Source: Streptomyces albireticuli
GTDB lineage: Bacteria; Actinomycetota; Actinomycetes; Streptomycetales; Streptomycetaceae
Assembly (NCBI RefSeq): GCF_002192455.1
Contig: NZ_CP021744.1
Span: 5,675,501 to 5,739,500, forward strand
Direction of reading: 5' to 3'
DNA: 64,000 nt
Part shown: positions 1 to 8,684 of the stretch, one piece after another
How positions within the stretch are numbered: position 1 is the first letter of the stretch
How the letters are laid out: every line of letters starts with the position of its first letter
Translations under genes and position numbers: made by a program
Notes under the pieces: generated by a model
The model's database searches: none
What the model saw: only the letters and a program-made list of their open reading frames with translations
Told to the model about the DNA's origin: nothing

Positions 1-1999
1 GGGCGTAGAGGGCCTGGAAGGCGACGGTGTTCCAGTAGGTGAGGAGCGTCTTGCGGACGACCTCCTGGATCGTGCCGTGGCCGACGCGGCGCGCGGCCCA
101 CGGGGAGCCGCCGGCCGCCATGAACCAGCGGACTGCGTCGGCGCCGTGCTGGTCCATCAGCGGGATCGGCTGGAGGATGTTGCCCAGGTGCTTGGACATC
201 TTCCGGCCGTCCTCGGCGAGGATGTGGCCCAGGCAGACGACGTTCTCGTACGACGACTTGTCGAAGACGAGGGTGCCGACCGCCATCAGGGTGTAGAACC
301 AGCCACGGGTCTGGTCGATGGCCTCCGAGATGAACTGCGCGGGGTAGCGCTTCTCGAAGAGCTCCTTGTTCTTGTACGGGTAGCCCCACTGCGCGAAGGG
401 CATCGAGCCCGAGTCGTACCAGGCGTCGATGACCTCCGGCACACGGACGGCGGTGCGGGAGCAGCCGTCGGCGGTGCAGGGGAAGGTGACGTCGTCGATG
501 TACGGGCGGTGCGGGTCGAGCGCGCTCCGGTCGGTGCCGGACAGCTCGGAGAGCTCGGCCAGCGAGCCCACGCAGGTGAGGTGGTTCTCCTCGCAGCGCC
601 AGATGGGCAGCGGGGTGCCCCAGTAGCGGTTGCGGGAGAGCGCCCAGTCGATGTTGTTGGTCAGCCAGTCGCCGAAGCGGCCGTGCTTGACCGACTCCGG
701 GAACCAGTTGGTCTTCTCGTTCTCCTGGAGCAGCCGGTCCTTGACCGCCGTCGTGCGGATGTACCAGGACGGCTGCGCGTAGTAGAGGAGCGCGGTGTGG
801 CAGCGCCAGCAGTGCGGGTAGCTGTGCTCGTAGGCGATGTGCTTGAAGAGCAGGCCGCGCGCTTCGAGGTCCGCGACGAGCTTCTCGTCGGCCTTCTTGA
901 AGAACTGGCCGCCGACGAGGGCGAGGCCCTCCTCGAAGGTGCCGTCCGGGCGGACCGGGTTGACCACCGGCAGGCCGTAGGCGCGGCAGGTCCTGAGGTC
1001 GTCCTCACCGAAGGCGGGCGCCTGGTGGACCAGACCCGTGCCGTCCTCGGTCGTGACGTACTCGGCGTTGACGACGAAGTTGGCGTCCTCCAGCTCGACC
1101 AGGTCGAACGGGCGGCGGTAGGCCCAGCGCTCCATCTCGCGGCCGGTGAAGGACTGCCCGGTCGCCGTCCAGCCCTCGCCGAGCGCCTTCTCCAGCAGCG
1201 GCTCGGCGACGACCAGCTTCTCGCTGCCGTCGGTGGCGACGACATAGGTGACGTCGGGGTGCGCGGCGGCGGCGGTGTTGGAGACCAGGGTCCAGGGGGT
1301 GGTCGTCCAGACCAGCAGCGAGGCCTCGCCCGCGAGCGGGCCGGAGGTCAGCGGGAAGCGGACGTAGACGGAGGGGTCGACGACCGTCTCGTAGCCCTGG
1401 GCCAGCTCGTGGTCCGACAGGCCGGTGCCGCAGCGGGGGCACCAGGGGGCGACGCGGTGGTCCTGGACCAGCAGGCCCTTGTTGAAGATCTCCTTGAGCG
1501 ACCACCACACGGACTGGACGTACTCGGGGTCCATGGTCCGGTAGGCGTCGTCCAGGTCGACCCAGTAGCCCATGCGGGTGGTGAGCTCGGCGAAGGCGTC
1601 CGTGTGGCGGGTCACCGACTCCCGGCACTTCGCGTTGAACTCCGCGATGCCGTACTTCTCGATGTCCTGCTTGCCGTTGAAGCCCAGCTCCTTCTCGACC
1701 GCGAGCTCGACCGGCAGGCCGTGGCAGTCCCAGCCGGCCTTACGGCCGACGTGGTAGCCCTGCATGGTGCGGAAGCGGGGGAAGACGTCCTTGAAGACGC
1801 GGGCCTCGATGTGGTGGGCGCCCGGCATGCCGTTGGCGGTGGGCGGGCCCTCGTAGAAGACCCACTCGGGCCGTCCCTCGGACTGTTCGAGGCTACGGGC
1901 GAAGACCTTGCTCTCGCGCCAGAAATCGAGCACGGCGTGCTCCAGGGCGGGCAGGTCCACCTGAGCGGGTACCTGGCGGTACTGCGGCTGGGGACTCAT
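1..1999 (-). CDS. ileS: isoleucyl-tRNA synthetase (IleRS), 5' part only
   Basis: Class I aminoacyl-tRNA synthetase that charges tRNA-Ile in the cytoplasm. The ATG is at 1999 and the frame runs off the left edge, leaving about 666 residues of a protein that usually has about 1,040-1,050. The HIGH-like motif reads GAHH (residues 60-63) within GPPTANGMPGAHHIEAR, and KMSKH is at 600-604. The editing (CP1) domain lies between them. This form of the first motif fits the eukaryote-like IleRS of actinobacteria. GGAGG at 2009-2013 is the Shine-Dalgarno site and is embedded in the T-box leader just upstream, so expression should follow tRNA-Ile charging. The anticodon-binding domain and C-terminus are outside the window. 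Confidence 0.97.
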   Translation of the reverse strand, partial: MSPQPQYRQVPAQVDLPALEHAVLDFWRESKVFARSLEQSEGRPEWVFYEGPPTANGMPGAHHIEARVFKDVFPRFRTMQGYHVGRKAGWDCHGLPVELAVEKELGFNGKQDIEKYGIAEFNAKCRESVTRHTDAFAELTTRMGYWVDLDDAYRTMDPEYVQSVWWSLKEIFNKGLLVQDHRVAPWCPRCGTGLSDHELAQGYETVVDPSVYVRFPLTSGPLAGEASLLVWTTTPWTLVSNTAAAAHPDVTYVVATDGSEKLVVAEPLLEKALGEGWTATGQSFTGREMERWAYRRPFDLVELEDANFVVNAEYVTTEDGTGLVHQAPAFGEDDLRTCRAYGLPVVNPVRPDGTFEEGLALVGGQFFKKADEKLVADLEARGLLFKHIAYEHSYPHCWRCHTALLYYAQPSWYIRTTAVKDRLLQENEKTNWFPESVKHGRFGDWLTNNIDWALSRNRYWGTPLPIWRCEENHLTCVGSLAELSELSGTDRSALDPHRPYIDDVTFPCTADGCSRTAVRVPEVIDAWYDSGSMPFAQWGYPYKNKELFEKRYPAQFISEAIDQTRGWFYTLMAVGTLVFDKSSYENVVCLGHILAEDGRKMSKHLGNILQPIPLMDQHGADAVRWFMAAGGSPWAARRVGHGTIQEVVRKTLLTYWNTVAFQALYA

Positions 2000-2270
2000 C
2001 TGAGGCTTCCTCCGGCGGAACGTCTTGGCGCTGTCCGTCGGAGGGACGAGATGCGCCGTGCGCCTCCCGCGGTACCACCCTCCTTGGCCGCAGGCACGTG
2101 TGCCTCCGGCCCCCTCATTGGGCCGCGATGCCGGTTCTACTGACCCCGTGGGGCGTTCTTCCGGCGGCTCAGGGGTGATCTTCACACCGTGCGGACCCCC
2201 GGGCTTCCACCGTCCCCGGGTCGCTCATGGCCGCGTGCGGAGCTACTCGTCCCTTCCACGCCTTTCGCTG
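2000..2270 (-). promoter_or_regulatory. T-box riboswitch, translational type, ahead of ileS
   Basis: Read on the minus strand, the leader carries the canonical T-box sequence AGGGTGGTACCGCGGGAG (2081-2064), which pairs with the NCCA end of uncharged tRNA. An AUC isoleucine codon in GAAGATCACC (2179-2177) is the likely specifier. There is no U-run terminator. Instead CCCTCC downstream of the T-box can pair either with GGAGGG at the T-box (antisequestrator) or with the GGAGG Shine-Dalgarno of ileS (sequestrator), so control is probably at translation initiation, as known for actinobacterial ileS. TACACT at 2281-2276 is a plausible -10 box, giving a transcript start near 2270. Confidence 0.9.
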
Positions 2271-2470
2271 CGCCCAGTGTACGGGCCCGGGCCGGGGGCG
2301 GCCTACCGGATTCCGGGGGGCCGTACGGGTAGCGGTCCGGCCCGATTACAGGGCCGGGGGCGGGGCACAAACGATGAGACCGGCGTGCCCCGTTGCTGCG
2401 TGCCCGGTGGAGATCTATCGTTCCGGCACGATTCGCGCGCAAGATCATAAAATGTGAAGGGGCCGCGGTC

Positions 2471-3376
2471 ATGGTGGCGAAGAGGACGGCCAAGGCCGCG
2501 GAACCGGCGGAGAGACCGGCGGGGAAGGCCGCCGGGACGGGTGCCGGGAAGACCGCCGGGGCGCCGGAGAAGGCGACGGCGAAGAAGACTGCTGCCAAGA
2601 AGACGGCGGCGAAGAAGACAGCGGTGAAGAAGACGGCCGGGACGGCGGCGGTGAAGAAGACGGCCGCGGGGAAGACGGCCGCCGAGAAGGCCCCGGCGGA
2701 GGCGCCCGCCGAGAAGGCGACCGCGAAGAAGGCCGTGAAGAAGGCCGTGAAGAAGGCGCCTGCCGGGAAAGCACCTGCGAAGAAGGCGGCCGCCAAGAGC
2801 GCGGCCGCTCCGAAGGCTGCCGGGGCGCCCGCCCCGAAGGCAGCCGGGAAGACCGCCCACGCGGCGGTGCCCGCGAAGAAGACGGGAGCCAAGACGGTGG
2901 CTGCGAAGAAGACCGTGCACGCGAAAGAAGGGGCGCAGGCCGCGGGGAAGGTCCCCGGCGCCCGCACGGCCGCCGCGGCCCCCGGCGCCCTCGCCGTGCG
3001 GCCGGGAGAGGAACCCTGGTCGCCGGGCGAGGTCGCCGAGGCCCGCACGGAGCTCCAGAGCGAGGTGCTGCGGCTGCGCGCCGAGATCGCCAGCTCCGAG
3101 GAGGCGATCAGCGGTCTGATGCGCGATTCGGGCGACGGCGCCGGTGACGACCAGGCGGACACCGGCACCAAGAACATCACCCGGGAGCACGAGCTGGCCC
3201 TGGCGGCCAACGCCCGCGAGATGCTGCTCCAGACCGAGCGGGCCCTGGAGCGGCTCGACGCCGGTACGTACGGCCTCTGCGAGAACTGTGGCAAGCCCAT
3301 CGGAAAGGCGCGTATGCAGGCGTTTCCCCGGGCCACGCTGTGCGTGGAGTGCAAGCAGCGGCAGGAACGCCGCTGA
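2471..3376 (+). CDS. TraR/DksA-type zinc-finger protein with histone H1-like Lys/Ala-rich N-terminus
   Basis: A 301-residue protein. The last third has the DksA/TraR architecture: a helical coiled-coil stretch (roughly residues 185-260) followed by a four-cysteine finger of form C-x2-C...C-x2-C (CENCGKPIGKA...LCVECK). The first ~165 residues are low complexity, built of AKKTA/KKAVKKA-type repeats like histone H1 tails, and probably bind nucleic acid. DksA proteins bind the RNA polymerase secondary channel; whether this one does is inference. The ATG at 2471 follows GAAGGGG at a good distance, so longer upstream frames are not used. It lies between ileS and lspA, a usual place in Streptomyces. 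Confidence 0.85.
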   Translation: MVAKRTAKAAEPAERPAGKAAGTGAGKTAGAPEKATAKKTAAKKTAAKKTAVKKTAGTAAVKKTAAGKTAAEKAPAEAPAEKATAKKAVKKAVKKAPAGKAPAKKAAAKSAAAPKAAGAPAPKAAGKTAHAAVPAKKTGAKTVAAKKTVHAKEGAQAAGKVPGARTAAAAPGALAVRPGEEPWSPGEVAEARTELQSEVLRLRAEIASSEEAISGLMRDSGDGAGDDQADTGTKNITREHELALAANAREMLLQTERALERLDAGTYGLCENCGKPIGKARMQAFPRATLCVECKQRQERR

Positions 3377-3440
3377 CCCGCTCGCGCGTGTGTGCCGTAC
3401 CCTCGTCCTCAGTCAGGCAGGACGACGTCGAAGGACTCAC

Positions 3441-4004
3441 GTGACAGAGGCGGAACAGACCACCGGCACGCCTGAGGGCGCCGACGGGGCCGCGGACGCG
3501 CCGGAAGCCGCGGCCAAGGGCGGGCGGCGCATCGCCGTGCTCCTCACGGTGGCCGTCTGTGCCTACCTTCTCGACCTGGGCAGCAAGCTGCTCGTGGTGG
3601 CCAAGCTGGAGCACCACGACCCCATCGAGATCTTCGGCACGTGGCTCCAGCTCGACGTGATCCGCAACCGCGGCGCGGCCTTCGGTATCGGCGAGGCGAT
3701 GACGATCGTCTTCACGATCATCGCCTCCGCCGTGATCGTGGTGATCGCCCGGATCGCCCGCAAGCTCTACAGCCTGCCCTGGGCGATCGCGCTCGGCCTG
3801 CTGCTCGGCGGTGCCTTCGGCAATCTCACGGACCGGCTCTTCCGGGCGCCCGGCGGTCTGGAGGGCGGTGTGGTGGACTTCATCGCCCCCCAGGGCTTCG
3901 CGGTCTTCAACCTCGCGGACTCCGCGATCGTCTGCGGCGGCTTCCTGATCGTCATCCTCTCCTTCCGCGGTCTGGACCCCGACGGCACGGTCCACAAGGA
4001 CTGA
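3441..4004 (+). CDS. lspA: lipoprotein signal peptidase (signal peptidase II)
   Basis: Membrane aspartyl protease that removes the signal peptide from diacylglyceryl-modified prolipoproteins. The 187-residue protein has four hydrophobic segments and the family motifs NRGAAFGIG, GGAFGNLTDRLFR and FAVFNLADSAI; the Asp residues of NLTD and FNLAD are the catalytic pair. The GTG at 3441 follows AAGGA (3431-3435). The acidic, hydrophilic N-terminus of about 30 residues is longer than in E. coli LspA, as is common in actinomycetes. lgt, which acts one step earlier in the same pathway, is also in this window at 43.7 kb. Confidence 0.96.
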   Translation: MTEAEQTTGTPEGADGAADAPEAAAKGGRRIAVLLTVAVCAYLLDLGSKLLVVAKLEHHDPIEIFGTWLQLDVIRNRGAAFGIGEAMTIVFTIIASAVIVVIARIARKLYSLPWAIALGLLLGGAFGNLTDRLFRAPGGLEGGVVDFIAPQGFAVFNLADSAIVCGGFLIVILSFRGLDPDGTVHKD

Positions 4005-4055
4005 CGACGAGGGCGGACGTGCGGCCGGGCCGGCGCCGTCCGTCATACTCGACGG

Positions 4056-4997
4056 GTGAGCACCATTCCCGAGATCCGCGCCCTGCCCGTACCCGACGGC
4101 CTCGAAGGCGAGCGCGTCGACGCCGCAATCGCCCGTATGTTCGGCTTTTCCCGCACCAAGGCGGCCGAGCTGGCGGCGGCGGGCAAGGTCCAGCTCGACG
4201 GCGCGGAGGCCGGGAAGTCCGACCGGGTCACCGGCGGTGCCTGGCTGGAGGTCGAGATGCCGGCCCCGCCCGCGCCCGTGCAGATCGTCGCCGAGCCCGT
4301 CGAGGGCATGGAGATCGTCCATGACGACGACGACATCGTCGTGATCGTCAAGCCCGTCGGCGTGGCCGCCCACCCCAGCCCCGGCTGGACGGGCCCCACG
4401 GTCATCGGCGGCCTCGCCGCGGCCGGCTACCGCATCTCCACCTCGGGCGCCGCCGAGCGCCAGGGCATCGTGCACCGCCTGGACGTCGGCACCTCCGGCC
4501 TGATGGTCGTCGCCAAGTCCGAGCGCGCCTACACCCTGCTCAAGCAGCAGTTCCGCGAGCGCACGGTCGACAAGCGCTACCACGCGCTGGTCCAGGGCCA
4601 CCCGGACCCGATGAGCGGCACGATCGACGCCCCCATCGGCCGCCACCCCAACCACGACTACAAGTGGGCCGTCACCGCCGAGGGCAAGCCCTCCGTGACC
4701 CACTACGACCTCATCGAGGCGTTCCGGGCCGCCAGTCTCCTCGACATCAAGCTGGAGACCGGCCGCACGCACCAGATCCGCGTGCACATGTCCGCGCACC
4801 GGCACCCCTGCGTCGGCGACCTCACCTACGGCGCGGACCCGACGCTCGCCAAGCGGCTGAAGCTCACCCGCCAGTGGCTGCACGCCATGCGGCTCGGCTT
4901 CGAGCACCCCGAGGACGGCCGCTGGGTGGAGTTCGAGAGCGCCTATCCGGAGGACCTCCAGCGCGCCCTGGACATCGTGCGCGCCGAGAGCGCGTGA
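4056..4997 (+). CDS. RluD-family 23S rRNA pseudouridine synthase
   Basis: Isomerises uridine to pseudouridine in RNA. The 313-residue protein has an N-terminal S4 RNA-binding domain (about residues 15-75) and a catalytic domain with the signature GIVHRLDVGTSGLMVVAKS, where Asp143 of HRLD is the nucleophile. GRTHQIRVHM is the usual late motif. The GTG at 4056 has no Shine-Dalgarno but lies six bases after CATACT (4044-4049), which suggests a leaderless mRNA. The same CATACTCGACGG string occurs before the minus-strand gene at 52694. The stop overlaps the start of the acetyltransferase gene (GTGA), so the two are probably co-translated. Confidence 0.93.
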   Translation: MSTIPEIRALPVPDGLEGERVDAAIARMFGFSRTKAAELAAAGKVQLDGAEAGKSDRVTGGAWLEVEMPAPPAPVQIVAEPVEGMEIVHDDDDIVVIVKPVGVAAHPSPGWTGPTVIGGLAAAGYRISTSGAAERQGIVHRLDVGTSGLMVVAKSERAYTLLKQQFRERTVDKRYHALVQGHPDPMSGTIDAPIGRHPNHDYKWAVTAEGKPSVTHYDLIEAFRAASLLDIKLETGRTHQIRVHMSAHRHPCVGDLTYGADPTLAKRLKLTRQWLHAMRLGFEHPEDGRWVEFESAYPEDLQRALDIVRAESA

Positions 4998-5482
4998 GCG
5001 CGGGCGCTCCCGCCGCCTTCCCGGTCCGGGTCGCCGGCCCCGGCGAGCTGCCCGGCTGCCACGCCGTGCGCCGTGAGGTCTTCGTCGCCGAGCAGGGCGT
5101 CCCGGAGGCCGAGGAGATCGACGGCTACGACGCCGACGCCGTCCACCTCCTGGCCTCCGGCCCGGCCGGCCCCGTCGGGACGGTCCGCTTCCTGCACGGC
5201 ACCCCGGCGCGGAAGAAGTACGCCCACGCGGGCGTCGACGACGACACCACGGCCGTCCTCGGCCGGCTCGCCGTGGGCCGCGCCGCCCGGGGCACCGGCC
5301 TGGGCGCCGCGCTCGTCCGCGCGGTGGAGGCCGAGGCCCGCCGGCTCGGCCTGCGCCGGGTCTACCTGGAGGCACAGGTGCCGGCGCTCGGCTTCTACGA
5401 GCGGCTGGGGTACGCGGCGCACGGCCCGGAGTTCGACGAGGGCAGCGGCATCCCGCACCGGGCGATGACCAAGACGCTCTGA
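4994..5482 (+). CDS. GNAT-family N-acetyltransferase (ElaA/YjcF-like)
   Basis: A 162-residue protein with the GNAT fold. The acetyl-CoA loop is GRAARGTGLGAALVRAVE (about residues 94-111), preceded by the beta-strand LGRLAV. The C-terminal part (ALGFYERLGYAAHGPEFDEGSGIPH) resembles the ElaA/YjcF group. The GTG at 4994 overlaps the TGA of the upstream pseudouridine synthase by four bases, which decides the start. The acetylated substrate cannot be told from sequence. A GC-rich hairpin follows at 5490. Confidence 0.85.
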   Translation: MSAGAPAAFPVRVAGPGELPGCHAVRREVFVAEQGVPEAEEIDGYDADAVHLLASGPAGPVGTVRFLHGTPARKKYAHAGVDDDTTAVLGRLAVGRAARGTGLGAALVRAVEAEARRLGLRRVYLEAQVPALGFYERLGYAAHGPEFDEGSGIPHRAMTKTL

Positions 5483-5489
5483 GGCGCGC

Positions 5490-5506
5490 CCGGGGCTCCG
5501 CCCCGG
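5490..5506. terminator. short GC hairpin after the acetyltransferase gene
   Basis: CCGGGGC-TCC-GCCCCGG, a perfect 7-bp stem beginning eight bases after the stop codon. There is no U-run, as usual in Streptomyces. The same GGGGCTCCGCCCC core recurs at about 25.67 and 33.36 kb. Confidence 0.5.
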
Positions 5507-5842
5507 ACCCGTCGCGGCCTCCCTCGCCGGGTGCTCCGGGAGGGGACCGTCCCTGCTGTTCCGCCTCCCGCCCGGCGGCGTGCGCCCGGCCGATGACCGG
5601 GGACGGCGCCCGGGGCGCGCCCGTACGGCGCGGCCGAAGAGGCCCGTCAGCCGCCCGGCGGCCGGCCGGAGGCCGCGCCCACGACGGTGGCGAACACCGG
5701 CGCGCCGGCGGCCCGGGGCGCCACACCTCCGCCCGGCGGGCCCCCACGCGGCACTCCGACAGCTCCCCGCAACGGGCGCCCCAGGCGCCCCATGGCAGGC
5801 TGGGGGACGGATCATCGTCCCCCACCCGCCCGGAGGGCCTCC
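5507..5842 (+). other. non-coding gap with a hairpin before the antiporter gene
   Basis: No convincing gene is present; the open frames here lack coding character and a ribosome site. The one structured element is TGGGGGACG-GATCAT-CGTCCCCCA at 5801-5824, a perfect 9-bp stem that ends eight bases before the GGAGG of the antiporter gene. It may be a 5'-UTR structure or an upstream terminator. Confidence 0.4.
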
Positions 5843-7435
5843 GTGGACCAGCTCGCCCTGCTGTTCGTGCTGCTGCTCGGGGCCCTGGTCACGGTGCCGC
5901 TCGGGGACCGGCTGGGGCTGCCGTCACCGGTGCTGATGACGCTCGGCGGGATCGCCCTCGCGCTGCTGCCGTTCGTCCCCAACGTGGACATCGCCCCGGA
6001 GTTCATCCTCCCGCTGCTGCTGCCGCCCCTGCTCTACGCCTCCGCCCAGCGCACCTCCTGGCGCCAGTTCGCGGCCAACCGGCGGCCGATCTTCCTGCTC
6101 GCCGTCGCGCTGGTGTTCGTCACCACGGCCGCGGTCGCCGCCGTCGCCGACGCGATCGTGCCGGGCATCTCGCTCGCCGCAGCCGTCGCGCTGGGCGCGC
6201 TCGTCGCCCCGCCCGACCCCGTCGCCGCCACCGCCGTCGCGGGCTCGCTGGGCCTGCCCCGCCGCGTCGTCTCCATCCTGGAGGGCGAGGGGCTCTTCAA
6301 CGACGTCACCGCCATCGTGCTCTACCACGTGGCCATCGCCGCCGCCGTCAGCGGCAGCTTCTCGGTGCCCCGGGCGGTCGGCGCGCTGGTGCTCTCCGCC
6401 GTCGTCGCCGTGGCCGTCGGCCTGGCCCTCGGCTGGGCCGCCAAGCGGCTGATGGACATCCTCGGCGACGCCACCCTCCAGATCGGGCTCACCCTGCTGG
6501 TCCCGTTCGTCTCCTACGTCCTCGCCGAGGAGTTCAAGGGCTCCGGCGTGCTCGCGGTGCTGACCACGGCGCTCTTCCTCGCCGAGTACGCCACGGACGC
6601 CGACGACGTCCTGGGCCGGCTGGCCGGGCACACCTTCTGGGAGGTGGTCGACACCCTCGTCACGGGCGCCGCCTTCGGCCTCGTCGGCCTCGAACTGCAC
6701 AACGCCGTCGCCACCGCCTCCGGCCGCTGGGGCGAGATGCTCGGCATCGGCGCCGTCGTGGTCGCGGTCGTGGTGGGCGTCCGGCTGCTGTGGCTGCTGC
6801 CCGCCGCCTGGCTGACCCGCAAGCTGCACAAGCGCCGGGACGTCGACGAGGAAGTCCTGATGAGCTGGCGGGAGACCGTCGTGATGTGGTGGTCCGGGAT
6901 GCGCGGCGTGGCCTCCGTCGCGCTCGCCCTCGCCATCCCGCTGCGGATGGACGACGGCTCGCCCTTCCCCGCCCGGGACGAGATCCTCTTCATCGCCTTC
7001 GCCGTCATCATCGCCACCCTCGTCGTCCAGGGCCTCACCCTGCCCTGGCTGGTCCGGCGGCTGGACGTGCGCGCGGACTCCGACGTGGGACGCGAACTGG
7101 AGCGGAAGCTGGCCGTCCGGGCGGCCAAGGCGGCCAAGCGCCGGCTGCTGGAGATCGAGGAGAAGGAGGAGCTCCCCGAGGACCTCACCGAGGTGCTGAC
7201 CCGGCGCGCCTACGACGTCGGCGCCCGCATCAGCCCCGAGATGGTCGACGAGGAGCGGCGCGAGGCACACGCCCGGCGCGTGGAGCGGCTGCGCACCATC
7301 CAGCGCGTCCAGGCCGAGATGCTCTCCGCCGCCCGCCACGAGGTGCTCGCGGCCCGCAGCGAGCCCGGCGCCGACCCCGAGGTCGTGGACCGGGTGCTGC
7401 GCCACCTGGACATAAGGAGCCTGCGCGGCGGCTGA
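5843..7435 (+). CDS. CPA1-family Na+/H+ (cation/proton) antiporter
   Basis: Integral membrane exchanger of about 530 residues. Around 12 hydrophobic segments fill residues 1-415, followed by a charged cytoplasmic tail of about 115 residues (ELERKLAVRAAKAAKRR onward) that looks helical. The ion-path motifs are APPDPVAATA (PPDP at 123-126) and EGEGLFNDVTAIVLYH (Asn-Asp at 153-154), as in NhaP/YjcE-type exchangers. The GTG at 5843 follows GGAGG (5832-5836). Likely role is Na+/pH homeostasis; the substrate ion is inferred from the family. It converges on the MscS channel gene with only 35 bases between stops. Confidence 0.9.
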   Translation: MDQLALLFVLLLGALVTVPLGDRLGLPSPVLMTLGGIALALLPFVPNVDIAPEFILPLLLPPLLYASAQRTSWRQFAANRRPIFLLAVALVFVTTAAVAAVADAIVPGISLAAAVALGALVAPPDPVAATAVAGSLGLPRRVVSILEGEGLFNDVTAIVLYHVAIAAAVSGSFSVPRAVGALVLSAVVAVAVGLALGWAAKRLMDILGDATLQIGLTLLVPFVSYVLAEEFKGSGVLAVLTTALFLAEYATDADDVLGRLAGHTFWEVVDTLVTGAAFGLVGLELHNAVATASGRWGEMLGIGAVVVAVVVGVRLLWLLPAAWLTRKLHKRRDVDEEVLMSWRETVVMWWSGMRGVASVALALAIPLRMDDGSPFPARDEILFIAFAVIIATLVVQGLTLPWLVRRLDVRADSDVGRELERKLAVRAAKAAKRRLLEIEEKEELPEDLTEVLTRRAYDVGARISPEMVDEERREAHARRVERLRTIQRVQAEMLSAARHEVLAARSEPGADPEVVDRVLRHLDIRSLRGG

Positions 7436-7470
7436 CCCGACGCGCAGGTCACCGCGCGGCCGGCGCCGGC

Positions 7471-8580
7471 TCAGGCCGTGCCCGGCCCCGGCCCCGCGTC
7501 CCCCGCGCACGGCGGGGTCTGCCGCCGTACGGGCGCGTCCCCGGTGCCCGGCGCCGGAGCGGTGTTCAGCCGCGGCAGCGCGTACGGGTGCTCCAGCCGC
7601 AGCCACTCGATCAGCCGCTCGCGCACCACGCAGCGCAGCGCCCAGATGTCGTCGGCGTCCCGCGCGGTCACCAGCGCCCGCACCTGGATGGTGGACGGCG
7701 TCGTGTCGGTGACCACCAGCCCCCAGGCCCGCTCGTCCCACTCCAGGCTGCTCTTGAGCACCGCGTGCAGGCGCTCCCGCATCAGGTCGACCGGGGCCGA
7801 GTGGTCCAGGTGGAAGAAGACCGTGCCGGTCATCCTCGGGTTGTTGCGCGACCAGTTCTCGAACGGCTTGCTGGTGAAGTACGACACCGGCATGGTGATG
7901 CGCCGCTCGTCCCAGGTCGTCACCACCAGATAGGTCAGCGTGATCTCCTCGACCCGGCCCCACTCGCCGTCCACGACGACGGTGTCCCCGATCCGCACCA
8001 CGTCACCGAAGGCGATCTGGAGCCCGGCGAAGAGGTTGCCGAGCGTGGACTGGGCGGCCACACCGGCGACGATGCCGATCAGACCGGCCGAGGCCAGCAT
8101 CGACGTGCCCACCGTCTTCATCGCCGGGAACGTCAGCAGCATCGCCGCCGCCGCGACCACGCACACGATCGCCGTGACGACCCGCTGGATCAGCGTGACC
8201 TGCGTCCGCACCCGCCGCACCCGGGCCGGGTCGTGGGCACCGGCGGCGTAGCGCGCGTAGGTCGCCTCCACTATCGCGACGGCCACCCGCACCACCAGCC
8301 AGGCACAGGCCCCGATCAGCACCAGCGTCAGCGTCTGGCCGACCGCCTCCTCGTGCTCCTCGGTGAGCTCCGCGGACCGGTAGCTGGCGCGCAGCAGCGC
8401 CGCGCACAGCACCACCTGGAGCGGCAGCCGGCAGCGGCGCAGCAGCTCCCACAGCGGGGTCTCGGGGTGTCTGCCGCTGATCCGGCGCAGCGCCTGGTCG
8501 GCGATCCACCCCACGATCAGGGTGACGACCAGGGCACCGCCGATGACGAACACCGGACGCAGTACGCCCTCCATGGACAC
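7471..8580 (-). CDS. small-conductance mechanosensitive channel (MscS family)
   Basis: A 369-residue membrane channel with about five N-terminal hydrophobic segments. It then has the MscS pore helix and beta domain (residues ~166-245), including AGVAAQSTLGNLFAGLQIAFGD and VVVDGEWGRVEEITL; the Ala/Gly-rich run lines the pore. The family opens under membrane tension and protects against hypo-osmotic shock. The GTG at 8580 is preferred over the ATG two codons later because AAGGAG (8592-8587) is correctly spaced from it. The C-terminus is Pro/Gly-rich and probably disordered. It is divergent from the hydrolase gene at 8685. Confidence 0.9.
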   Translation of the reverse strand: MSMEGVLRPVFVIGGALVVTLIVGWIADQALRRISGRHPETPLWELLRRCRLPLQVVLCAALLRASYRSAELTEEHEEAVGQTLTLVLIGACAWLVVRVAVAIVEATYARYAAGAHDPARVRRVRTQVTLIQRVVTAIVCVVAAAAMLLTFPAMKTVGTSMLASAGLIGIVAGVAAQSTLGNLFAGLQIAFGDVVRIGDTVVVDGEWGRVEEITLTYLVVTTWDERRITMPVSYFTSKPFENWSRNNPRMTGTVFFHLDHSAPVDLMRERLHAVLKSSLEWDERAWGLVVTDTTPSTIQVRALVTARDADDIWALRCVVRERLIEWLRLEHPYALPRLNTAPAPGTGDAPVRRQTPPCAGDAGPGPGTA

Positions 8581-8684
8581 CTCAGCTCCTTCCGGGCCGG
8601 CCGCGGCTCACCGGTGGGGCGCTTCCCCCCGACCGTAGCTGGCACGATGGGGACACGCGATCCACCTGTAAGGAAGTGACCCCA

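Noticed and set aside
77..2143. Plus-strand open frame over ileS and the T-box
   Set aside because: Antisense of a clear IleRS; no ribosome site and no domain.
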